This document shows positions 35,440 to 45,903 of a stretch of DNA of 64,000 bases, piece after piece. The position numbers and the translations under genes are program-made. The notes below the pieces were generated by a model. The model was not told where the DNA came from. It searched no databases and was given only the letters and a program-made list of their open reading frames with translations. The stretch spans positions 202,016,978-202,080,977 of the forward strand of contig CP136066.1 in assembly GCA_032622095.1 (NCBI GenBank). The letters are read 5' to 3'. The stretch is from Siphonodentalium dalli (Eukaryota > Mollusca > Scaphopoda > Gadilida > Siphonodentaliidae). Positions within the stretch are counted from its first letter, which is position 1. The number at the start of each line of letters is the position of its first letter.

Positions 35440-36495
35440 CCTGTAGGTCGGGCAAAGATCCAAAATTGGCTTACTAGCGAAATCGGGCTCAGTAAGCCAA
35501 TTCGATCTCTTGTTTTAATGTGTTTTATCAACGCACACCTGACTTTGCCAGGTGCCGCGAAAATGCGACATCCAATTTTCAACCCATCATTTAGGACGCA
35601 TTAGCACGCTTTAAAAACCACCATTGTCTCACCTATTCGTAACGGTGTTAATCCCTTTAATTGGTGTTTAATGACAGCCAATAATTAAGCTTCCTATTTT
35701 CTTCCCTGATTAAGTTAGTAACGCAAGTCTGGTGATGGCCGGCCACGTCATTTTTTAAAGACAATCTGTTGACAAAGGTCAAGGTAAGCTTTTGGTTGCA
35801 AGAAAATTGATTGGAGGATATTATTTCACAAATTCACATTATTTTCATGGTTAAGAGAACATTAGTATGGAAGCACACACGGACAATCACAAAATAACAA
35901 AGATCAAATTCGGAAGCGTGACGATTGACAATGAAATGAGCTCGTTATCACGATTACCCGTGTCTCGACCTCATTAACGTTTTTGCACCGAGAGCGGTTG
36001 GAAACCGGCTACGAGAGTGGTAAAATGGCGGCTAGAATGTATTTGTGCCGAAAAAGCAGTCTTCCGTAGATTTTAAAAAGAGTACTAATCATAAAGGTGT
36101 TTGCAAGCATCTCGCCAGGTATATAAACAGCCAATCAAAAGTGTTCCTTGTGAAAATTCTCTGCTGCTGTCACAATTTATCATTTCCGGCCCAAGAACAT
36201 TTTGAAAAGAAACTTATGAGCGAGAACAAAGCTATGAAACTGTCACTGGAATTATCAAACAAACAATAAGTAACACCAATTAAAGGGATTAACGCCGTTT
36301 AATACGAGTAGGTGAGACATGCTAATGCGTCCTAAATGATGGGTTGAAAATTGGATGTCGAATTTTCGCGATACCTGGCAAAGTCAGGTGTGCGTTGACA
36401 AAACACATTAAAACGAGAGATCGAATTGGCTTACTGAGCCCGATTTCGCTAGTATTAGTAGTAAGCCAATTTTGCATCTTTGCCCGACCTGTCCT
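35440..36495. mobile_element. Foldback element with about 235-bp inverted arms
   Basis: Arms 35440-35675 and 36262-36495 are inverted copies (aggtcgggcaaagat, ttggcttactagcgaaatcg, aatgatgggttgaaaattgg). The interior of about 590 bp has one short frame (36045-36269) with no recognisable family. tcctg occurs outside both ends, a possible short duplication. Confidence 0.75.
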
Positions 36496-36515
36496 GCACA
36501 ACACGCCGCTATGGC

Positions 36516-37016
36516 CCTGTATCTGTATCTGTAGTTGTTACGTCCTAGTGACCAAGGCTGGCTTTTACAGGACGGGATCGAGTAGATCCATAATTTTTCC
36601 AGGAAGTTTTTATGCCGAACCCGTGACTTCTTCGCCATGGTAGGGATCTTTAACGTGCGCACATTGTTGCACACGGGACAGCCATTAGCGCCGGCTCCCG
36701 ATCCGACGGTGTGCCAAGTGTAGTGTCATCCCTGGTCATGACATTACGAGAGGAGCAGAGCCAGAGGTACGAAGTTAGTCCAGTATGCATTTTTCAAATT
36801 TTGTCTGAGATTCTTTGGCTTCTGGAATCTTTCTCAGATCACTGATCGTGGCATCGATGATTGATTTGTGATGCCCATGGTACTGGGAATGCAGATGGCG
36901 ACACAAAGTCCGACCGATATTTTGTCGGATTTGAACCCTCGACCGTGTCGAAGGTGTAGCTCAGAGGTCGGCCCACAAAGTGACAAACCAACTGAGCTAT
37001 CCGCTCCTCGCAATCT
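36516..37016 (-). mobile_element. tRNA-derived SINE sharing its 3' end with the nearby LINE
   Basis: Read on the - strand, the head is tRNA-like with A box TAGCTCAGTTGG (36999-36988) and B box GGTTCAAATCC (36937-36927), both RNA polymerase III promoter elements. A body with cacgttaaagatccctacc follows. The tail is ttggtcactaggacgta then an (acagat)n microsatellite. The 3' segment resembles ttggttacttggacgta at 42760-42775 at the end of the LINE, which suggests it borrows that element's reverse transcriptase. Confidence 0.82.
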
Positions 37017-38250
37017 GACTTTGGCACATCATTCGGATATTTTGTATTCTTAAGTTAACTATCAAAACTTAGATCAGAACCGACTTTGATTCTCTTCATT
37101 CAGTCATTGACCTCAATTCCAATCAAACTGTTTTTATTTTTGATTTTAATTTTTAAGTCCTGCTCTGCGCTTCTTCGGCTGACAAAGACAGCATCGTTTA
37201 TATTATAACTGTTTTAACCTTCGGCTAGATCTAATTAAAAGTTATATACATGATAGTTATGTGTGTTATCAAAAGAAAACCTAATCACAGTCTTTATGAT
37301 GCAAACCTTACACAATCCGCTTGCATCGAAATTAGGTAACTCCACAAATATTGTTACACGCATGCGCAGCATTTACTCGAGAAAACTAAAAGCGCGGAAT
37401 CACAAAAAACGCGGAATAAAAAGATATGGACACTAACCGTCCAACCACCGGCCTGTGACACAAGTTTACCTGTGATCAGCCCAGAGTTATTTTGTTTGCA
37501 TTTCACAGTGTTATTTATATGTTTTAAAAATTATTTTGAATGAAGGCATAACATCTTGGCAGTTATAATACGTCCGCACTGAGTATTCGGACCTAAAATA
37601 TCACGGTATGGTCCATATAAATGTCCGTACTGAGTAGGCCTACTTAGGGACCTACTTCAGCGCACTGACAGGCGGCCAGAAATTAGTGCAAATGAACTCA
37701 TGTATCTCGACGTTTCAAACAATGTATGATGTTCTAGGATTACCATATAGGCTACACACGTGTAATATAATATCCTTTGCAAGCATGAAGTTAGTTGTAG
37801 GGTTTTCGCCAGTCTGGTAAATATCCAGACTCTCATTACTTTCATCTATATCTGAGGACACCGGGATTCTATCTGATTTCAGAGAATGAATGAAGGGGAA
37901 ATTCCCTTTTTTTTTGGTGAAAACTCATTTATATTCAAAAGGCAGTGTTTATCATTGCGATACACACACAGATCTACACACGTGCGCCTGAGGTCATGTA
38001 AAGCAGTCACTCTTCCTCTAACCAATTTCCGTGCAATAAAATGCTCTCAAGGTTAATTGCTTCACTATACATGCAGTTTACAAGTTTAATTCACCATTCA
38101 AATGCTATATTATAAAGAACAATGTACATAATGAAAACATAGCGATAAGCATGCTACCATAAATCTTATTGAGCTGTACCGCGGTCATGTTGCATCATCT
38201 CCTTATTTAGAATATACGTGCTTGGAATTTACTACGAAGTTGTAATGATC
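37017..38250. other. Unassigned intergenic DNA
   Basis: No gene, RNA or repeat structure was recognised. Short frames have no coherent protein features. Confidence 0.4.
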
Positions 38251-38262
38251 CCCATTTGGCAC

Positions 38263-38365
38263 TATAGTCCAAGTCTTCTTGTACTAAAACCAGCTAAGAT
38301 ATCGGTATGGCAAATCGCCATAAACCAATATCTTAGCTGGTTTTAGTACAAGAAGACTTGGACTA
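38263..38365. mobile_element. Hairpin MITE, TAGTCCAAGTCTTC family, with 9-bp duplication
   Basis: ATTTGGCAC occurs at 38254-38262 and 38366-38374. The body is a hairpin: tagtccaagtcttcttgtac, taaaaccagctaagatat and their inverses. A second copy with an independent 9-bp duplication is at 45506-45626. Confidence 0.85.
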
Positions 38366-39194
38366 ATTTGGCACGTGACGTTATCCATAGGTTAGGAGAA
38401 AATACTAATTTTTTAAATATCTTTGCAAATACAATTCTATTATGTATACCGTACTTGTTCTGTCTGACCATTCCCCAATTATGAATGAACGTACGTTAGT
38501 TTTGATTTTGAGCATACGATAACTTCATGAGATTGCAGTCAAATTCCGCGGTTGTGACTTGTATGAATAAAGTGAATATTAATTGAATTTGCAGGAAGCT
38601 ATTCATGTGTCAATCAAGGCATTGCTCGCTGCGTATTGGCTAGATTTCTCTCGTTTGGAATAATTTTAACCATGAGAGTCCTTATAGACCGTAAGTTGAT
38701 TGAAATGAAACGCGTGCGCGGGAACGGAAGTGAAAATTTTTGTCTCCGTGAAAAACAACTTCAAAATGTTTATAACTTTTGTTAAATAGTGTGATCGCTC
38801 GTTTTGAACATTAGGAAACAATCCTTGTATACTAAACACATCATATAGCCTGAAATGGGAATGTAACTGTTGCAAACTTCGTGTACCAGACCTAAACTGT
38901 CACCTTATGTCACCTATTGTCGAGGTAACACCGAAGATCGGCGAACAGACCTACCGCGACGATAAATGTCGGCGGAACAGAAAGTAAGGAAGTATCGTCA
39001 CAAATAGATGGCACTGCAGAGGAGGAGTTAGAATCAAAACTTGGCAAAAGGTACCGGTTGAGGAAGTCAGAGAGGATAGCTGATAACTGTTGGTAAAAGG
39101 TAAGTGAATTAGTGTCTAACTCCTATCAGTCAGCTAGGGTTTCCAGGCTATACTGGTAGGGCCCCTGGCACTTAACCCACTTACCTACCCCAAC

Positions 39195-39767
39195 ATGTAT
39201 ATTACTTTCCTATCGATGCTGCTTATACTCTCCGTGATTAAACAAAGCCAAAACCAAAAGAGCTGGGAAAGTCAGCAAACACTTGCAAATCTCCTGAGGA
39301 TGAGATACAACAGTAGCGGGCGGCTCAAAATCCTACCGACCATCAGTCGCAAACACGCTGATGCTGCAAGTTTCTTCCTACTTCTCTTACTCGCAGGAGA
39401 CTTGGAGACAAACCCGGGGCCTAAAAGAGCAGATACCTACCCATGTGGCTATTGTGAGACCCCAGTGACATGGGAAAATGGTGGTCCCTGCTGTGATACA
39501 TGTGACATCTGGTATCACAAAGAGTGCTTAGGCTACAACACCCAGGAAATGAGTAGACTTAGCAAGAGCAATGTGTCTTGGCACTGCTACAAATGCGATA
39601 ACATCAATGTGTCTTCATTTTCCTACCACTTATATGACACCGACGCCAGCACCAACTACTACGAACCACTATCGAGACTGAACAGTACGTTGGAATCAAT
39701 ATCATCCAACTTCAGCCCTATGAGAGCAAGCAGTCCACGGTGGAACAGTGAGCGCTGGAAATCTTAA
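39195..39767 (+). CDS. LINE ORF1: 2A ribosome-skipping peptide plus PHD finger
   Basis: This 190-residue frame has a hydrophobic stretch (residues about 58-67, FFLLLLLAG) running into GDLETNPGP (68-76), a match to the 2A consensus DxExNPGP. In known 2A peptides the ribosome fails to form the Gly-Pro bond, so two products arise, with the break between G75 and P76. Residues about 80-134 form a PHD-type zinc finger (CGYC, CDTCDIWYHKEC, WHCYKC spacing). A serine-rich tail follows. 2A peptides at the N-terminus of APE-type LINE proteins have been described in marine invertebrates. The hydrophobic lead could also act as a signal sequence. The frame is the same as ORF2, separated only by a TAA and five codons. 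Confidence 0.85.
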   Translation: MYITFLSMLLILSVIKQSQNQKSWESQQTLANLLRMRYNSSGRLKILPTISRKHADAASFFLLLLLAGDLETNPGPKRADTYPCGYCETPVTWENGGPCCDTCDIWYHKECLGYNTQEMSRLSKSNVSWHCYKCDNINVSSFSYHLYDTDASTNYYEPLSRLNSTLESISSNFSPMRASSPRWNSERWKS

Positions 39768-39782
39768 AGAAACACAACGTCT

Positions 39783-42728
39783 ATGACCTCAACAACATCT
39801 GAAATACCATCTTGTCAGGTATTTGATATACCCAAGAAGACGAACCTGAGATTACTGACGATGAATTGTCGCAGCCTCAAAGACAAGACCCAAGAATTGG
39901 CTGCAGCAATAGAGTACATCAAACCGGATATTGTATGTGGTACGGAGTCGTGGCTGAGTGGTGTAAAACCAGGAAAACCACCAGAATTGGATGCAATCAA
40001 GAACAGCGAAATGTTTCCAGCGAACTACTCAGTCTACCGAAATGACAGGTCAACAACAGGAGGTGGAGTATTCATCATGGTAAACAACAACATCATATCC
40101 ATCGAGCAACCACATCTAACAACAGAGAGTGAAATAGTGTGGACCAAAATAACGCTCCAGAGCAACAAAGAACTCATGGTTGGTTGTTGTTATATGCCAC
40201 ATCGATCCGAGAAGACAGTAGATGAGTTATCAAAATCCATCAAGAAAATCACGGATAACCACTACAAGGAAGTTCTGCTAGCCGGAGACTTCAACTGTCC
40301 GGACATAAACTGGGATATACCAAATGCGCCAACAGATTGTCCCGACCATAACATACAGAACAAACTAATCCAGACAATGTCCGACTGCCAGCTCACCCAA
40401 ATACACAGAGATGCCACGAGAGAGAAGAATATGCTTGATCTGGTATTCACATCAAACCCCACACTTGTCAAGTCATCCGCAAGCGTACCAGGCATATCAG
40501 ACCATGCAATGATTGTCACCGATATAGAAATAAAACCCCACTACCTACACACACCACCTAGGAAGTGTTATATCTTCAGCAAGGCATCATGGAGTGACCT
40601 AAGGTATGAAGCCTCTCTAGCATCTGCCAACATCTACCACGAGAAGAGCCAAGGTAGGAACGTAGACGAGCTATCGAATATATTTAAAGACGACATCAAG
40701 GCCTCCATGGAGAAATATATTCCATCTAAGACAATCATGTTCAGAAACAAACCTCCTTGGCTGACGACCAAAGAAAAACGAATACTCCGGAAAAGAGCAC
40801 GTCTGTTCAAAAAAGCAAAGAAAACAAACAAATGGGACCAGTACAGATCATACCAAAAAGAATGCAAGAAACAGCTTAGAAAAGCAGAATGGGATTACAC
40901 CAACAAAATGATACAAGATTCGTTAGACAAGAGAGACACCAAACCATTCTGGCGCTATATCAAATCGAAGAAGAAGGACTCAATCGGAGTAGCGCCCCTT
41001 CTCTCTAAGGGAAAACTGGTAAACGACAGTCAGGAGAAAGCGGAAATTCTGGTGAACCAATTTCAATCTGTGTTTACCAAGGACAAGACTGGACCAAGGA
41101 CCACAACGAACAAGCACATCCCAAATACCATCAAATCATTGACAATCAATCGGGATGGGGTGACCAAACTACTAAAGGAGATCAACCCCGGAAAGGCATC
41201 CGGCCCTGACGACCTACCGAACCGTGTCCTAAAAGAATGTGCAGAGGAGTTGAGTCCTGGATTAACAGCCATCTTCCAGCTCTCCATCGACACTGGAATG
41301 CTACCGAATGACTGGAGAAATGCCAACATATCTTCTGTCTTCAAAAAAGGGGACAAACATCAACCAAAGAACTACAGGCCAGTGTCATTAACATCAGTAT
41401 CATGCAAAATCCTCGAACACATAATATGCAAGCACATCATGAAACACCTAGAAGAAAATAAAGTCCTCACCCACCTCAACCATGGATTTCGATCAGGACA
41501 CTCGTGTGAAACACAGCTATTGACAACAACAAACGACCTACTAAAAAACTTCAATGCCAGTAAACAAACGGACCTGATAATACTGGACTTTTCAAAGGCA
41601 TTTGACACAGTTCCACACAACAAGCTGCTTTACAAACTGGAAGAATATGGTATAAGAGGACAACTACACACATGGCTCACATCCTTCCTCACCAAAAGAA
41701 AAATGAAAGTAGTGCTTGAAGGTCACAGTTCAACCGAGGTAGACGTGGACTCCGGAGTGCCACAGGGAACAGTATTAGGGCCTCTCCTGTTCCTTTGCCA
41801 TATTAATGACTTACCGGATACAGTGTCATCAACAGTAAGACTCTTCGCCGACGACTGTCTGCTATACAGACAAGTCAACACCATCAAAGACCAGGTCATA
41901 CTCCAACACGACCTAAAGAGCCTTGAAATATGGGCAAAAAACTGGGGCATGACATTCAACGCCAAAAAATGCTACGTGATGAGCCTAAAGGGAAAGCTGA
42001 GCAAATTCTACACCCTGGATGGCGAAATACTCAGTCAAGTTGACACCAACCCTTATCTTGGTATCCAGATTTCAAAGGACCTGAAATGGACAGCACAAGT
42101 TAACAACACGGCCAAGAAAGCAAGCGCCACACTCGGCTTTCTTAGAAGAAATCTGAAGTTTATGCCTGAAAAATCCAAGAGAACTGCCTATATATCATTA
42201 GTAAGATCGATAATGGACTATGGAGCTATAATGTGGGACCCCTACCAGCAGAAAAATATAGATCTCCTTGAAAAAATACAACGAAAGGCAGCCAGATTCA
42301 TCACTGGAGAATACAGGTCAAGAGAAGAGGGCAGCATGACGAAAATGTTAAAAGAGCAAAAGCTACCAACACTCCATTCTCGTCGAAAAACACAGCGTTT
42401 GACCTACTTCTATAAGGTGGCAGAGGGTCTGGTACCGGCTATACCAACAAACACATTCCTAACTAAGGCTAAGGCAAGGAGAAGAATCCAACCAAAACGA
42501 TACAAGGACCATCATACAACAAATATCCTTGAGCGAAGAGAGACGAACAACGACAAGTGCTACGAAATACCATCAACGACCTGTGACCAGTACAAACATT
42601 CATTCTTTGTTGACACAGCAGTGTACTGGAACAAACTAAATCAAGAGGTCGTAGCACTAAGCACACCAGAAGAATTCGCAGCTGCGCTATCAGAAACATC
42701 TGCAGCAGCTGCTGGCGCCGCGCATTAA
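39783..42728 (+). CDS. LINE ORF2: APE endonuclease and reverse transcriptase
   Basis: This intact 981-residue polyprotein nicks target DNA and primes reverse transcription there. The AP endonuclease-like domain spans about 20-250: MNCRSLKDK, TESWL with E55, GDFNCPDINW with D169 and N171, and SDHAMI with S239, D240 and H241. The reverse transcriptase spans about 430-760: NYRPVSLTS, LDFSKAFDTVPH with the first metal-binding D602, SGVPQGTVLGPLLF, and the catalytic FADD with D690 and D691. The C-terminal region is typical of CR1/L2-like elements and has no RNase H. All catalytic residues I can identify are present and there is no internal stop. Translation could follow ORF1 by reinitiation or by readthrough of the in-frame TAA 15 nt upstream. 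Confidence 0.95.
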   Translation: MTSTTSEIPSCQVFDIPKKTNLRLLTMNCRSLKDKTQELAAAIEYIKPDIVCGTESWLSGVKPGKPPELDAIKNSEMFPANYSVYRNDRSTTGGGVFIMVNNNIISIEQPHLTTESEIVWTKITLQSNKELMVGCCYMPHRSEKTVDELSKSIKKITDNHYKEVLLAGDFNCPDINWDIPNAPTDCPDHNIQNKLIQTMSDCQLTQIHRDATREKNMLDLVFTSNPTLVKSSASVPGISDHAMIVTDIEIKPHYLHTPPRKCYIFSKASWSDLRYEASLASANIYHEKSQGRNVDELSNIFKDDIKASMEKYIPSKTIMFRNKPPWLTTKEKRILRKRARLFKKAKKTNKWDQYRSYQKECKKQLRKAEWDYTNKMIQDSLDKRDTKPFWRYIKSKKKDSIGVAPLLSKGKLVNDSQEKAEILVNQFQSVFTKDKTGPRTTTNKHIPNTIKSLTINRDGVTKLLKEINPGKASGPDDLPNRVLKECAEELSPGLTAIFQLSIDTGMLPNDWRNANISSVFKKGDKHQPKNYRPVSLTSVSCKILEHIICKHIMKHLEENKVLTHLNHGFRSGHSCETQLLTTTNDLLKNFNASKQTDLIILDFSKAFDTVPHNKLLYKLEEYGIRGQLHTWLTSFLTKRKMKVVLEGHSSTEVDVDSGVPQGTVLGPLLFLCHINDLPDTVSSTVRLFADDCLLYRQVNTIKDQVILQHDLKSLEIWAKNWGMTFNAKKCYVMSLKGKLSKFYTLDGEILSQVDTNPYLGIQISKDLKWTAQVNNTAKKASATLGFLRRNLKFMPEKSKRTAYISLVRSIMDYGAIMWDPYQQKNIDLLEKIQRKAARFITGEYRSREEGSMTKMLKEQKLPTLHSRRKTQRLTYFYKVAEGLVPAIPTNTFLTKAKARRRIQPKRYKDHHTTNILERRETNNDKCYEIPSTTCDQYKHSFFVDTAVYWNKLNQEVVALSTPEEFAAALSETSAAAAGAAH

Positions 42729-42808
42729 CATCGCCCACCGCCCGTCCTATCATACCAAATTGGTTACTTGGACGTATTCATCCAGATCCAGATCCAGATC
42801 ATCCAGGG

Positions 42809-43968
42809 GTTTCGCGACATTACTAGGATTATATTTTCCCACTGCAAAGTGACCAGAACGTTAACTGCCCAGCACACGACTTGACGACTACAAATAATTC
42901 TCGGAAAATATAAATATTCGGACATTTCGAATTAGACGACAAATTCGAACGCAAGAGGTACGATTGCTGGCTGCGACCACAGGTACCAAGAACAAAAATA
43001 GACCCACCCTAATCCTATCAGGGTTCAATTTTTGTTCTGGGAACCACGGCTGCGACGTCGTACTTCCCGTGACGTTGTCTCGAATTTTGATGTCATAATA
43101 AATATTTGAATGGATGGTACAGGCAAAGCTATTCATTCCGTATATGTAGTTAGTTATACATGTAATTTTGTACATCATTTTGCCAACAGTTCAGTTCAGT
43201 TGGTGTGGAGATATCTCCTGTGTGTGATGAGCACCCCTATATGCCATGATATTTAAAATTATTAGTATTGGATAAAAGGCATTTCAGTCTATTTACAATA
43301 TAACTTTTTACCGGAAAAGAGTACACTATTCATCCGCCAAAAATTGCATTCCGTGGGTTGAATTTTTAATCGATTCGTGATTGCAAGAACTTCCGCTTGT
43401 TCTCGTTCCTGAAATTTTGTCTGTTGTTTTCAACTTGTTATTGCTCAGAAAATTACTATTCTTAGTTGTATTGGCTAGAATATAGGTAGCCTTGCTACGA
43501 AGAATACCTGTTTACGAAAGGTACGTTGAGGTCAAACTTAGCAATTTCGTGATAATGTGTCACGGCTCAAAATAGTCAAATCTTCCGCCTGCTTGTGAAG
43601 TTGTGTGGCCGTGTGCACAGTCACTGCAGCCTGCGGATAGCATGTGTGGGGCTATCGGTGTAGGCTGTAGCCTGTAGTGTAGTAGAATCTACTGGACGTT
43701 CTTATGAATTTTAATGTAGAACACGAAGACGTATTTCTGTACTTCATCATTCAAACACCAAAATTAGTCCACGAACAACATTGCAAATTGTTCACAGGTT
43801 TTGAATTTTGATGAATACTCCGCCTTATTTTTGGGGAGTGACAATTGATTCAGTCTGATCATTGACCCGAACATGGAACAGTTTCTCCCGAATTCAGTAA
43901 ACATTGAAAGACAATGCTTCTTAATGCATGCAGCTAACCTCATGCAAAAGAATAGAGCTGGGGGTATT
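42809..43968. other. Intergenic DNA with a small hairpin
   Basis: The only structure seen is a hairpin at about 42979-43045 (ggtaccaagaacaaaaat and its inverse). No exon or RNA gene was recognised. Confidence 0.4.
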
Positions 43969-44649
43969 CAGGGATTTTTTTAGGTGTCCTCAGGGTCCGG
44001 TAAACGGCCCCATTCCCAATGGGAAAAAGGCACTTTTATTCCCAATTTTCAACCACAAAATTCCCAATTGCAGACAGGTATATAATACCATCGGGTTTAT
44101 TGAATAATTGTCAAAGTTCAGGGATTTTTCTGCCTATTTTGGGAATGGGTCCGGGTCCCTTCGAATTGGGAAAAATGTGTCTTTACAGACCAAAATTGGG
44201 AATTTTCCATGTTTTAGAAAAATTCGTTTAATCACTGTTACACACAAGTAAATAGTACTAATACTGTAATTTTCGGTGTATAACGCGACTGTACACATGT
44301 TTTATATAAATCAGCAATTTATTTAGAGGTATCCTCCCTCTTTCATAAATGCGCTGACTGGTAGAGGGGAGGTAATTCACATGTTAAGCTATTAAAAATA
44401 GTTAGGTTGCCGCGTGTACATTATACGATGCAGGCTCCCGATATCGCTGATTTACTACGGGTTTTCAGCCGCTTATCGATCGACTGAGTGTACAAAACAT
44501 CAGAAAAAATTGATAATTATTCAATAAACCTGATGGTATTATATACCTGCCTGCAATTGGGAATTTGGTGGTTAAAAATTGGGAATAAAGGTGCCTTTTT
44601 TCCATTGGGAATGGAGCCGGACCCTGAGGACACCTAAAAAAAATCCCTG
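43969..44649. mobile_element. Inverted-repeat element, CAGGGATTTTTTTAGGTGTCC ends
   Basis: Arms 43969-44112 and 44505-44649 are inverted (aggtgtcctcagggtccgg, attcccaatgg, tgcag(a/g)caggtatataatacc). Its interior carries the left arm of the neighbouring element (44119-46603). Confidence 0.7.
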
Positions 44650-44716
44650 AAGTTTGACAGTTAATTGTCAGTTATTATAGTAAATACGTCACTCGCTTGA
44701 GAGGAATTCCCACAAA

Positions 44717-45903
44717 TACTCTCGGGCTCCAAATAAACGTGCATGCACGTTTATTATTTCAGGCGGAAAATTTTCCCCCTGTACGCTGCTTATTTGGGTC
44801 TGCAGTGCACGTTTATTTATTTTTCAGTAAAATAATTTGTACCAAAAGTGAACCGTCTAATTCATCAACAAAGTGAAAGTTATACCACCGTAAAGCATGT
44901 TTTCACTTCAAATTTAGGGAAACAGTTTGACAGTTATTATAGTCAATACGTCACTCCTTGAGAGGAATTCCTAAAAATGAAAATAGCAGGGCGAGCCAGG
45001 TGTTTACCTCCCTGCATTCATTTGAAAGTGGTCTCATCAGACTAGTAAGCCGTGTATCCATTACTTTCGTGCACGTGATTGTTAGGATTATCTCATTATC
45101 AGGGGGACGCACCATGTTCTTCCAGAATACACATTTCCCCTCCCCGCATGCCTTTAAAAGTGGACCCATCGGCTTCCGATTAATCTGTGTATCCATGACG
45201 TTTGCGCACGTTTCATTAGGATTAGCTCATTATTAGTGGTGACGCACCACGTGCTTACCGGAATACACATTTTTTACTGTGGCAGTGTGGGGCTCCATTT
45301 AGGCACCAGATATTTTCGTTTTAATGATCTCAATAAAACACTCAATACTGCCATAATCCAGCAATTTTATGAGAGGTTTATAAAATATTTTGATCATTGA
45401 AAGTGTAATAAAATGTTACTTTATAGTCTATGATTAAAAATGGATGTAGAATAAAACTTTGGGGCCTCTTTACGCACTGTCTTTAGGGAATTTCTGTAAA
45501 AATTGTAGTCCAAGTCTTTCTCGTACTAAAACTAGCTAAGATTTTGGGATGGAGAGATGCTAGTGTTTACTGGCATCTCTCCATCCCAAAATCTTAGCTA
45601 GTTTTAGTACGAGAAGACTTGGACTATAAAAATTGTTGTTGTTTCCCCGTGAGAATTTAAACATGGCGGACACTTTTTGTCAAAAAAAAAAAATATATAT
45701 AATCTTGCGGAGAAGAAAAAGCTTGCGGAGTTACATGTATGTATAAAATATAAAAATTTCACGTCCTCACTGTTAATTTTATAAACATTTGCTGCAAATC
45801 CCCCCCTGCACTATTATTTGGGTCTGCACGTTTATTAATTTTCAATGAAAGTCCCCCCTGCACTATTATTTGGGTCTGCACGTTTATTTGGAGCCCGAGA
45901 GTA
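44717..45903. mobile_element. TIR element, TACTCTCGGGCTCC ends
   Basis: tactctcgggctccaaataaacgtgca and tgcacgtttatttggagcccgagagta are inverted ends. A third copy of the right end lies at about 46130-46182. Internal tandem 'ccccctgcactattatttgggtctgcacgttta' units occur near the right end. It is interrupted by the 45506-45626 MITE. Confidence 0.65.
45506..45626. mobile_element. Hairpin MITE, TAGTCCAAGTCTTTC family, with 9-bp duplication
   Basis: TAAAAATTG lies at 45497-45505 and 45627-45635. The body is an almost perfect hairpin with atggagagatgc(c/t)ag near the loop. It is the same family as 38263-38365. Confidence 0.9.

Larger units (their letters stand above)
38935..42808 (+). mobile_element. 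Nearly intact APE-type LINE (CR1/L2/Crack-like clade)
   Basis: It has ORF1 (39195-39767), ORF2 (39783-42728) and a 3' end with an (atccag)n microsatellite tail (about 42779-42805) in place of poly-A, as in CR1/L2-group elements. The 5' limit is a guess, since no terminal duplication was found. The ORFs are long, A/C-rich in codon use and undamaged, so the insertion is young and might be mobile. Confidence 0.88.

Noticed and set aside
36839-37027. Functional tRNA gene on the - strand
   Set aside because: A and B boxes are tRNA-like, but the B box is followed by a SINE body of about 400 bp and a microsatellite tail, and the anticodon region is expanded; it is a SINE head.
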